Shown: one piece after another, positions 54,069-64,000 of the stretch
How positions within the stretch are numbered: position 1 is the first letter of the stretch
How the letters are laid out: each line of letters opens with the position of its first letter
NCBI GenBank assembly: GCA_025093985.1
Contig: JACAAK010000008.1
Span: forward strand, 434,001-498,000
DNA length: 64,000 nt
Reading direction: 5' to 3'
Source: Calvatia gigantea
Taxonomy: Eukaryota > Basidiomycota > Agaricomycetes > Agaricales > Lycoperdaceae
Notes under the pieces: generated by a model
Database searches by the model: none
What the model saw: only the letters and a program-made list of their open reading frames with translations
What the model was told of the DNA's origin: nothing
Position numbers and translations under genes: made by a program

Positions 54069-57006
54069 ATGCGGTTTCTGACAATTTGGAGCGTACTATC
54101 GCTCCTCGCGCCGCTGGCTGTAGAGGCTTCGGTGCTCGCCATCGACTACGGCGCGGATTTTATGAAGGCTTCGTTGATGAAGCCTGGCGTACCGTTTGAT
54201 GTGTTGTTGAACAAGGATTCGAAGAGGAAGATCCCTTCTGCCGTTGGGTGGAAGAAGGCGGATAGGGTGTTTGGCGGCGACGCTCTGAACCTCGTATGTC
54301 TTTCTTACTTCAAGTCACCGAAGTGTACATCCGTTTAACAAGCGTGCTTTTTGTTAGGCTTCGAGATTCCCTAGTGACGTCTTCCTAGACACCAAAGTCC
54401 TTCAAGCTGCTCCTTACGATTCCGAAGCCGTCTCATTTTACACCAAAATCTCCACTGCAGATATCGCAGAAACAGGCCCGTAAAACCGTCGCTCTCAAAC
54501 AGAGTGATGGAACAGAATGGAGTGTTGAAGAACTTATCGCGATGCAGTTCTCGTACGTCAAGGGACCTCGCAGAATCATTCGCGCAGGAAAAGGTCCGGG
54601 ATGTCATCATCACTGTCCCCCCATACTATTCCCAATTCGAGCGCGACTGCTATTGTTGATGCGATAGAGATTTCGGGGTTGAAGACTTTGGCGTTGATCA
54701 ATGACGGGACGGCCGTGGCGGTTAATTATGCCATGACGAGGAATTTTAATGGAGCGCCTGAGTATCATATCATTTATGATGCGGGTGCGTCGGCGATTAG
54801 GGCTACGGTGGTCGGGTTCTCGAACGTGAAGGATAAGAAGGACGGTGCTGGTACGCAGGTTTCTGTGGCCGGTGTGGGTTGGGACCGCAATGTAGGCGGA
54901 TTGGAGTTGGATAGGCGGTTGAGGGAGATCCTGATCAAGGCGTTTGGAGAGAAACACAAGAAGGATGTGACGAAGGATAAACGTGGTATGGCGAAACTAT
55001 GGAAAGAGGCCAACCGTGTCAAGGGTATCCTCAGTGCCAACACCGAGGCCATATCATCTGTGGAGAGTCTTGCGTACGATATCGATTTCAAGGCTAAAAT
55101 CACCCGCGCGACGTTCGAAAAGGCGTGCGAAGACCTCACGCCGAGGTTTGTGCAACCGATTTACGACGCGATGAACGCGGCAGGAGTTGGCTTGCAGAAT
55201 ATCACTTCGTTGATCTTTACGGGCGGGAGTACGAGGACTCCTATGATTCAGGCTGCTGTTAAGGAGGCTATGGGAGAGGACAAGTTGGCATATAACGTGA
55301 ACGCCGACGAAGCGGCCGTCTTGGGTGCAGCGTTGCATGGTGCTTCATTAAGCCGACAGTTCAAGACGAAGAACATCAAGCTGAACGATCTGAACGTGTA
55401 TGACGTCCAAGCGTCGTATGCCGCCGCTGTGACTTCACCCAATACCAGGCCGAGGGCTATCACTACTTTGATTTTCCCCGCTGGATCGAAGGTCGGTACG
55501 AAGAAGACTCTTACATTCAAGAGGAAAGAGGACTTTGCTATCAACCTGGACTACCGGACTTCTGTCGCTCCGTAAGTGCTTATCGTCTATTTCACACCCG
55601 TAATATTGACGAGGTCCTCCAGTGGATTCCCTACACGTCTGTTGGAGGCTGAGATTGTTGGTGTCGCTGAAGCGATTGGCAACCTCACTGAACGCGGAGC
55701 TATTGACCCGGTGGTCAAAGCGACCCTCACGCTCTCTGAATCCGGGTTTGTTAGTGTCTCCGATGCGATTGCCTTTGGAGAGATTAAGGATGACAGCATT
55801 ACAGGTGTGTAGATACCCCATCTGTACATTTGATCGTCGCTAATACTACAGTAGGCAAGCTCAAGGGTTTCTTTGCTGGAAGCAGTTCCACAGAGGAAAC
55901 ATCGACCGGATCTGCGGAAAATACCCCTCCCAGAGAGACCACCGAATCCTCGGAGACTGCCTCGGCGACTGGTACCCCTTCTTCATCTTCCACCGCCTTC
56001 GAGTCTACAAGCTACTCCTGCAAAGAAGGAGAAAGAGGAAAAGAAAGCTCCCGTGGAGAACACTATCGCCCTGACTATCGATGTCAAGTTCACCACTATT
56101 CCCCCAATGACGGTGTCTGAGAAGCAAGCGTCCAGGAAGAGGTGTGTAGCTAGAACATGTTACATCGGCTAAGTGATTAATGGGGCTTCGTTAGGCTACG
56201 TGCTGTTGATCAGGAGGAAGCTGCCAAAGTCCGTCGCGAGGAAGCCCGTAACACCTTTGAGAGCTATCTATACCGCCTCCGTGACCTCTTGGATGATGAG
56301 AACACAGAGACACCCTTTAAGAAGTGTTCCACCGAGCCAGAACGGGAGGCTATTGCCGAAAAGTTGGACGAGTCCTTCCAATGGCTCTGGGACCGCGGTG
56401 ACCTTGCCGAGACTTCCCAACTCCTCAATAAGCGTATTGCCCTTGAGTAAGTTCGCACCGCTTTCATTACCCTTGGAGATATGCTGACTTCGTTTGCCAA
56501 GAACTCTCGAGAAGCCTATCGTTCACCGCTACAAAGAGATCGAAGCATTCCCTGAGGCTCTGAACAACAGCCAAAAGTGGAACTTCCATACACGGATGTT
56601 CCTCACCGAAGCCCGTCAGAATCTCACAGCGGAGAACGAAGCTGGTCTCCCGTCGAAATGGACCGCGGAGGAACTCGACGCGCTAGAGAAGACCCTTAAG
56701 GACCACGAATCGTGGCTGCATGAGTGGGTGGAGAAACAGCGTAACGTCAAGCCGCATGAGGATCCGGTTATTGAGACGACGGAGATGAAGGCGCGTGCCA
56801 AGGTGCTCGAAACTCAACTCTTCAAGTTGGTGAAGAGGAAGATACCGAAGGTGAAGAAGCCGAAGGCGACTGCTACCAAGGCGGTGAATGATAGTGCGAA
56901 GGCGACCGAGGCTGCGGAGGATGCAAAAGCGACGACGTCATCGCCGCCGCCGGAACAAGATAAGCAGAAGACTACGGAGAAGGTGTTGGAGCATAACGAA
57001 TTGTAG
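54069..57006 (+). CDS. LHS1: ER-lumenal Hsp70-like chaperone, Lhs1/GRP170 type
   Basis: A large Hsp70 relative that acts in the ER lumen, as nucleotide exchange partner of BiP. Seen: a signal peptide (MRFLTIWSVLSLLAPLAVEA), VLAIDYGADFMKASLM (ATPase phosphate-1 loop), VPPYYSQFER, ALINDGTAVAVNYA, IYDAGASAIRATVV (phosphate-2), FTGGSTRTPMIQ (adenosine loop), and VNADEAAVLGAALH. A Ser/Thr/Glu-rich linker and a long helical C-terminal domain follow. The protein ends EHNEL, a plausible variant of the HDEL/KDEL retrieval signal. Clear introns lie after 54293, near 55574, 55804, 56131 and 56446. One-base excesses occur near 54479, 54564, 54648 and 56010. After removing each, the conserved sequence reads straight through. 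It is either a live gene with assembly errors or a recent pseudogene. Confidence 0.9.
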
Positions 57007-57045
57007 AGGAACACGGTTTTTGATGATTGCATACATTAGCATACC

Positions 57046-57886
57046 ATGAAGTATACAAGCAATGAGTGGATATTTAATAATGATTTATTCTGCGGATACA
57101 CTTTGCGTAGAGTTCAAGCAACGATGACTACGACTCAAGTGCTCGGATTAATCACACACCTGATGGTCCCGCTTTGTTTCAAACAGAAACAGGTGATAAC
57201 AGAATATGTCTGTAGTATGCTCTTGAGCTGGGCTTGCAAAAAGCGGGGTCCTCAAATGCAAACCCTGTATCGAGAATTAGTGGATGGTCCGCCTGCAGCC
57301 AGAACAATTGTTCACCATCTCCTTGAGGCCTAATGTGGATTTTATGCTTGTAGCTGGCCACTGCCGGGAGTACACCGTCACGCCACTTCTCCAAGATGGG
57401 ACCTCAAAAACTTGGAGTGTGCATGACACCAACAACCCTGGTGTACCGATCGTTCCTGCTCGCCAATCCACCTTTGATATGAAGCCTGCAGTTTGGGGTG
57501 GATCAGGTCACCCTTCGCCTGATAAAAGCAAAACGCTATCCCAACGACAGTGCAACTTCGATCATAAAAACTTGCCTACTCTGGATGACTATACCTATTA
57601 TAAGTCTACCTCAGAGCAGCAGGCCACTCTTGATTCCTTCATCTATGACAGCACAACAAATGCAATTCTTGCTTTCAAAATTATTACCTCACCTGAGCAT
57701 GGAGTCTTTTACTCTGATTTGGAAGAGTTGAAGACATTGCCCTGTATTAAGGGTCAGCCACCTGGTATGGCATCGGTAGGAATCAGTCCAGCAAGGGACT
57801 TGAAGTTTGTATGCAAAGATGGTGCTGAAGAATTGGCTATTGCATTTTTTCACCTCCGATTGGATGGGTTTTCTACCGTTGATTAA
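57046..57886 (+). pseudogene. Crinkler/RHS-like C-terminal relic
   Basis: Two overlapping frames carry pieces of one family. YVCSMLLSWACKK and QTLYRELVDGPPAAR (about 57205-57300) match the stretch that, as I recall it, precedes the nuclease-like domain of mushroom proteins labelled Crinkler or RHS. The frame 57284-57886 then has FTISLRPNVDFMLVAG, PVWGGSGHP-like AVWGGSGHPSPDK, TLDDYTYYKS and DSFIYDSTTNAILAFKI...EHG, the layout of a PD-(D/E)XK-type fold. The N-terminal ubiquitin-like and P-loop parts are missing, and the segment between the two pieces is lost. It sits between two housekeeping genes, so it is probably an inserted, degraded fragment. The family call is from memory of motifs only. 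Confidence 0.45.
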
Positions 57887-58170
57887 AAGGCTAGATAAAT
57901 TGAGCATGGTCCTGTATGTTACCAATGAATCAAATACATCTATTAAAAGCTATGATTATTCTGTATGTGCGCTTCAGATTGGTGTGAGACCAATGGGATT
58001 ATTTGTGGTTGCTTGCTACGAGCGCCCACCATCCCCAAATCACCCATTGTTCGCTTACCATTCATCTAACCTCCGTCACTTAATTCTCCCCCAGTCCTAT
58101 CCTATCCCCAATTACATACAGAACGCATCATCGTTGTTTACTCTGAATACTTCTAGCCTTATCGTCGCTG

Positions 58171-61100
58171 ATGTCGCGGCGCAGTTACGACAGTTATGCC
58201 CATGGAAAACGCCTCTCCAAACATCGCGTGACGGATGAAGAATTGTTCGAGTGCGTGTCCTTCGCTATCCCATTCTTCTTGGTGTTCATATCACTCTGCA
58301 GCTACGTGCTACGCGTAGCGTAAGCTGCTTCCATTCAATCACAGACCTAACCCTGACATACAGGCTTACCCTGCAGCATTCTCGCCCATATCACCTCGCC
58401 CAAACCAGTCGTGGAACCACATCAGGCCTCAGCACATGAAACAAGAGAACGAGAGCACTCATCGAGGCTTTCAGCCCTCTCCAACTTCTCGCTTGGCGAT
58501 ATGTTCGATAGCATCCGAGATGGGTCCAAGAGCGTCAAGTTCCCCGAGAAGCTGCTCAAAGTCCTGGAGCAGAAATTGCAGGATATAGCTATGGGCAAGG
58601 ATCCAGGGTGTGTTCCAGTTCCTCCGGCTATTGACTGGAGCTAATCGGGTGGGCCTATAGATACTCGGACCAACTAGTCCGGCGGACCATGGCCAAGTTC
58701 TATGGCCAATTCATGGTTGATAGTTTCAAGAGGCAGATGAAGGAGAACAGAAAGATTGAAGATCTAATCCTTATGTTCGCCACACATGCCACAAGTGTAC
58801 TCAAGAAAGAGCCGACGCTATCCCAAGGGGATGGCTGGAAATTAGAACTCAACAACCAGATCGCACAGTTTGTCAAGATGCTCCGAGAGTGCCTGAGGAA
58901 TGTTCACCATGTGTCGCCAGAATTGCTCTCACGACTCGATACATACACCGCGAAACTGGCACCTGCAGCAGCTTACAGTGACTTCTGGATATGACTCGAG
59001 TTCGACATCGAGGGATCGGGATTCGGTTTACTCGGCATATGCTGCTGTGAGCACGAGTGTGGCGGATATGCCGCTCGTAAAGACTACCGCCAAACTTTTG
59101 AAGATGTCGGATTATGGTATCCAGGCGGAGGTAGATAGGCTTAGGAATGGGGTTGTTACCGATAAGGTGCGTTGTTCCGCAGAGGTAACCTGCTTCGTGG
59201 GCTCATGAACGGCTACATAGGCTGCCATCATGGATCTCAAGGTGCGCACGCAGCGCATCCGCTTGATGAAAAGCGACTCAGACCATTTTTAGACCTGTTT
59301 GAAGAACATCAATGCTGGCGCGCCATTCCCTGGCCGTCGAGAAGACTTTGAGAGTGATGCAGCATGGCAATACTGGAAAACTCTTGAAGCGACGCACCTA
59401 CAACAGCTTACGCTAGCTATGGTCAAAGTGAATCCAGAACTCGCAAAATCCACTTCATCGGATGCATACATGGCCAACAGTACCGGCCGACCCAATTCAG
59501 TTTACGATTCTCCTGCATCCCGGACACGGATCCATTGGCGGCAGGCGATCCATGTACGATAATACCGACTATTACGAGCCCGAAGACGATATTCCCGTAG
59601 GTCACCACTTTACATTTATCCCGCCAAACCCAAGAAAGTACTACAAACGCCTCGTGGAGTATTGCCTGATTGCGGATTTGGAGATCATGTTGAGTCCAGA
59701 GGTGGATGATAATGATGAGGTGTCTTTGGGCATTCTCTCACAGCCTCATCTGGAGTTGATCAATGAGTGTGCATTGCGGTGGCGGATTGACCATCCGTAC
59801 AGGGCCGCGTGCTTCTTGGACTTGGTAAAGCAATTTTACGAGAGGAACGAGGTGCCGAATGGAGTGTGTGCCTGAGGCACTGCATGGCGTGGTGAAGGTC
59901 ATGACCGAAACGTCATTAGAGTTTTGGATGATCGCAGATGTGAGTCCTTGGTTCTTGCAATCTATTGCCAACTGATAGGCTTGAAAGATCCGACTATCTT
60001 GCGAGCACCTACACCAGCCTGTTTAATATCTTCCTTTCCTCCCTATATCACGCCATGGATGCAATACCGAATCTCAAGATATCTGACGTCAAACCTCACG
60101 TAGAAGTGTTAGAACAGATACGAGATAGTGGATTATTTGAACGGACGGATGTTGATATACCTGCACGAATGATGGATATCCAAGAGCGGATACGACAAGT
60201 GACGGCACAAGGGTATGAGACGAAATTGAAGGAACTGCAGGCGGCGCCAGGGGTCAACAGGGCGTTACCTTTGTTGTTGATGACGGATGAGATTGAGAAG
60301 GCGGCCAAGCTGTTGGATAAGAGGTTCCCAGAGCCTGTATTCGGGTGAGCCTCATTTTCTGAGTGACGAGGCGCGAGTCTGACATCAATATGAAGGCATC
60401 TTGATATTGTTTCTCTTTATCTTGAGATTGCGGTTCCGTATTTGATTACGGAGGTGCAGAGTTCGCAGAAGAGGTTGTTTGAGTCCTCGATGAACGGTCC
60501 AACGCCGGATGTGCCGATTCAGGATATCTTTGCATTGTATAGACGGACGAAGACAATGTTAGATATGTATAAAGCGTTCTGCCCCCAGTAAGTCTCTTTC
60601 CAACATCATTGCTAATTACGAATTTAAGTCATCAAACATCATAGTGGCGATCTCAATTTCGACTTGCTGGGGTACTTTGAACCATACGTTCGGCAATGGC
60701 TACTCAACACCTGAGAATAAGACTGAGCAATGGGTCCAAGCCGTATGTGTTGTCAGTTCCGTCCATGCGAAGTACTGAAGTGATTGCTTAGGCTATTGCG
60801 GCGGACAAATTCGAAGCAGAGGGTTCGGAAGGGCACAGCTCCTCCATTGTGGACCTATTCGACTCTCTTCGAAGTCCTATCACTTTTTTGCAAGATCTTG
60901 AGTGGGACAGATGAGTATCAAGAAGCGCGGTTCTTTACCCACCTGGCCAAAGTATGGATGCACTTTCTTTAGCCGATACATCAAAGCACTAACTTGGCAT
61001 TTGCAGAGCATATCTAACGCCATAGAGCAATACCGGCGCAATGTCGAATCACTTTTCCTCACCGAAATGTATCCTCGACCCACGGACTATCTACAACCCC

Positions 61101-62958
61101 AGAAATCTTCCGCCTGGCTTGAAAAGGCACGTCAACTTGCAATCACAGGCGAGAAGAAAGTCGAGCCATTCAATTTCCGTCCTGAATCGTGCGTCAAGCT
61201 CAACAATATCGAAGCCGCACGCAAGTTGTTGGATAATATGTACCAGCAAATGCAGGCGGATAAGGTCGCGGATGTGTTGAAGAATGCACCACCTGTCCCG
61301 GAGAAAAAAGAGAGGGACAAGTTTTTGTTTTCGGTCAAGGTCGTGGTTGCGGAGGGTTTGGTGCCGCTGGACAGTAGTCCGTCAAGTAGGTTGGACACGT
61401 TCGTGACGTTGAGCGATGAGAATGGAAGGAGGGTTGCGAAGACGAGGACGATATACGAGTCGTTGAATCCTAGATGTGAGTGTCCACTTGCTGATGCTTT
61501 CATGTGATGACAGCTGAGGGGTCGGGTCCTAGGGGATGAGACGTTCGATATTTCTGTCGAGAAACCGCTTTGGCTGATGGTCAGCGTGCGTGACCGGGCA
61601 TTGGTGGGGAAACACGATATTGTCGGTCGGGCATATCTATGTCTTGATCCTCGGAGATTCGGAGACTTGCTGGCACATGATTTGTGGATGGACTTGGATA
61701 CTCAAGGACGGATATCAGTGAGGGTGAGTATGGAGGGAGAGAAGGATGATATCCAGTTCTACTTTGGTCGGGCATTCCGATCGCTGAAGAGGGCCGAGGC
61801 GGATATGTTGAGAGTTTTCATTGATAAGGTAAATGTGCTGCACATTTTCATTCCTGAATGTTTTCTGATCAACGATGCTTGAACAGATGTCACCATTCAT
61901 TCAACAATGTCTCTCCCGGAACGTTGTCAAAACGCTGCTTAAATCCAGAGAACAAGGACTTGACTACAATAAAGCCCTGGGCAACGTAACAGCCTTCTAT
62001 CGTTCCGCCGTTGGTGTCACCACATCAGACCCTCAAATTCCCCTCCCGACAAACGAAAAACCTCGCGTCCGACCGGAAGAACTCACGGATACGGAAATCG
62101 AACAGGCCATATCGCCCCTGTTCGACTACTTTGACGAAAACCTTGCAGACGCTGAATACGTACTTGAGTGACACGGCGAAGGAGATGGTTATGACGAGGG
62201 TCTGGAAGGAGATCCTCAATGTGATTGAGGGGTTGTTGATTCCACCGTTGTCGGACGTACCAAGTGATATGAAGCCACTGAGTGACAAAGAGGTGGATAT
62301 TGTGTTTAAGTGGTTGAAGGTATGCTCATGGTGCTCGTGAAAGTTTAAGACTGATGGGCGGATTTGTATAGTTCCTGAGGGACTTCTTCTATGCTGGGGG
62401 TGAAGGTCCTGTTCCGCTTGAATTACTACAGAACCAGAGGTATCGCGACGTCCTGTCGATCCGGTTGTATTATGACTGGCATACGTGAGTAATTCGTTCT
62501 CCAACTTCTCCGGCCTTGTTGAGGGCGTGCATATATAGTGATGCTTTAATGGAGGAATGTGTGCGAATGATGCAGCAAAGCCTTCGCCAAGCACCGGTGA
62601 TGAAGAAACGCGCCAAGAGTGTATACCAGCACCGTAATCTTGGGACAATCAAAGAGAGGAAGAGGGAAAAGAAGGAAGAGCCAGAGTCGACCAGTGAGCA
62701 GATTATTATGCAAATTCTGCGAATGCGGTCAGTCTTTGTGTTTCCACCTTTTGTTACCCGGCTGATTACATATGAACTAGGCCAAGAACGCAAGAGTTTA
62801 TTGCACAACAAATGCAGATCATGGCTGCTATGCAAGCCGAGCAAGAACAGCGTATGAAAGAGGCGGAAGAAAGGAAAGCAAAACGGGCGGCATCCGGGAG
62901 AAATCGATTTTCGAGTCAGCCCCCTCCAGTACCGCCCTTGCCTCCACAGAAGTCTTAA
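58171..62958 (+). CDS. Munc13/UNC-13-like protein with MUN and C2 domains
   Basis: Fungal relative of Munc13, expected to act in vesicle docking or exocytosis at growth sites. The start MSRRSYDSYAHGKRLSK (58171) is followed by short exons, then by MUN-type helical sequence: KFYGQFMVDSFKRQM, FPGRREDFESDAAWQYW, FTFIPPNPRKYYKRLVEYC, ECVPEALHGVVKVM, and EVLEQIRDSGLFERTD. A C2-like beta domain follows (KFLFSVKVVVAEGLVPLD, TRTIYESLNPRWDETF, VGKHDIVGRAYLCLDP), then a second MUN part ending FLRDFFYAGGEGPVPLE and a helical Lys/Glu tail. The C2 exon is joined across an intron at about 61474. One-base excesses occur near 58970, 59520, 59859, 60711, 60906 and 62145, and a different shift in the Pro-rich N-terminus near 58400. 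Between them the conserved sequence is continuous. No Ca-binding Asp set is obvious. Confidence 0.88.
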
Positions 62959-63394
62959 AGTTCAGTACCGTTACTTGCTCCCTCCCACCAGCTTGGTAGA
63001 CTTGACCCAGAATGACCCTCTAATCATGGACCTACTGGTCCATGTATATTACCCCTGATTTTGACTCCGTAGCAGCTCGGACGCGTTTCTCTTTTCCATT
63101 CGTTCCTGCCCTCATTGTAACTTTATACTCAACACTATCTCTCTACGGTAGCTGTAATTTGAATCTTGACATTTGGGAGGAATTTCGGTGAACGAACCTA
63201 CACAAGGTGCGAGAAAATAAAACGCTGTACTGGTACCCTGGAAGGGCCAGTGGCGTGGTAGACATGGGTTATTGGTGAATGGGCCGAATGAGCGGCACCA
63301 GGGTCAGAAGAAGGTGAGATAGAGTGACGAGTTGGAGGGAGTGGGCCGAACCGACTGTTAGGATGCGAAACTGCCAGTGGTACAGTCGGACCTA
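62959..63394. other. 3' flank of the Munc13-like gene
   Basis: Non-coding; no recognisable element between the stop codon at 62958 and the repeats that begin near 63395. Confidence 0.5.
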
Positions 63395-63541
63395 ACATAA
63401 CCCATACTTGTCATAACCCATAACCTCGATAACCCATAGGAATTCCCCCCCACCAACTTGGTTCGCAGGCGAAATCGAGCCATAACCCATAAACCTGTGA
63501 TACCCCGTAACCCATAACTATCTGGTGGTGAAAACCCATAG
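63395..63541. repeat. Interspersed AACCCATA (telomere-like) repeats
   Basis: Six copies of AACCCATA, often as ATAACCCATA, occur in under 150 bases, separated by 5-40 bases of other sequence. The core TAACCC equals the common fungal telomere repeat on this strand, but the copies are irregular and not head-to-tail. Confidence 0.7.
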
Positions 63542-63609
63542 CACCCGTGGTTCTACAGTATACACAACTCTGAACTTGCTGGATAGTTGCTAATATTGGC
63601 TATACATTA

Positions 63610-64000
63610 TGTTATGACTTCTTATTCTAGCATTATCCTTTTACGGACTTATTTCCTTTCTTGTCCCTTCTTTATTTAATGTCCCTATATGTACAATCAG
63701 ATTGCTTCTCTGTTTCCCCTCTTTTGTCTCCTTTGATTTGCCATCATTCCCCTCCCTGCTCGATATAGTGATATGTCTCTTTATGGTCAATTCTCTCCCT
63801 ATATGGTGTATGTTCAATACATACACATATCCTTTGTCCATTATCTTTCTTCTGACTTATCTAGTATAAGTAGCTAGTTAGATACTCATTGTAGTAGACA
63901 GTTTGAACTGGCTACCAGCTCTTGCCTTACCACAATCCTTCTGCCTGAACTAAGGCTTCATCTACTAAGAGACTTGCCTTCATTCTTGACTGATTATATA
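63610..64000. repeat. Possible LTR of a retroelement (cut by window end)
   Basis: An AT-rich tract beginning TGTTATGAC with no coding capacity and a TATAAGTAGCTAG stretch near 63865. Its texture is that of Gypsy-type long terminal repeats in mushroom genomes. The far end, any second LTR and any internal genes lie outside the window, so this is a guess from style. Confidence 0.3.

Noticed and set aside
54460..54660. Introns as an explanation of the Lhs1 frame breaks
   Set aside because: Conserved Hsp70 sequence is continuous on both sides of each break and no GT-AG pair with a usable length removes just the extra base.

Overview
The window looks like a piece of a basidiomycete mushroom genome (Agaricomycetes). 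The evidence is dense short GT-AG introns (mostly 45-70 nt), tiny exons, two GAPDH genes whose first intron follows the ATG directly, basidiomycete-style low-complexity tails, and microsomal P450 genes in a multicopy block. Exon models below were built by hand from splice signals and reading frame. For the permease, the coiled-coil gene, both GAPDH genes, LSM7 and importin beta, the summed exon lengths are exact multiples of three.

Layout. 1-13.0 kb is gene-poor: one small conserved basidiomycete protein (minus, 1783-2394) and then about 10 kb in which I recognise nothing. 13.0-15.7 kb (minus) holds a 21-exon amino-acid permease that leaves almost no long ORF. 16.7-20.7 kb (minus) is a 1286-residue coiled-coil protein. 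21-39 kb is a segmental-duplication block: three minus-strand P450 copies alternate with GAPDH. Two of the GAPDH copies are relics, one is intact (35251-36835), and a second, divergent intact GAPDH lies next to it (37415-38972).

39.4-49.2 kb holds PAN3 (minus), a Cid1-type terminal nucleotidyltransferase (plus, 108 bp from PAN3 start to start) and LSM7 (minus). The three belong to successive steps of mRNA 3'-end metabolism. 49.3-52.9 kb is importin beta (plus, head-to-head with LSM7), 54.1-57.0 kb an ER Hsp70 of the Lhs1/GRP170 type, 57.0-57.9 kb a Crinkler/RHS-like relic, and 58.2-63.0 kb a Munc13-type (MUN plus C2) protein. The right end carries AACCCATA repeats and an LTR-like AT-rich tract.

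The most striking oddity is a series of one-base (+1) shifts inside otherwise well-conserved exons of PAN3, the nucleotidyltransferase, Lhs1, the Munc13-like gene and the P450 copies. The permease, coiled-coil, GAPDH, LSM7 and importin genes have none. These shifts are either local assembly errors or real decay; sequence alone cannot decide.
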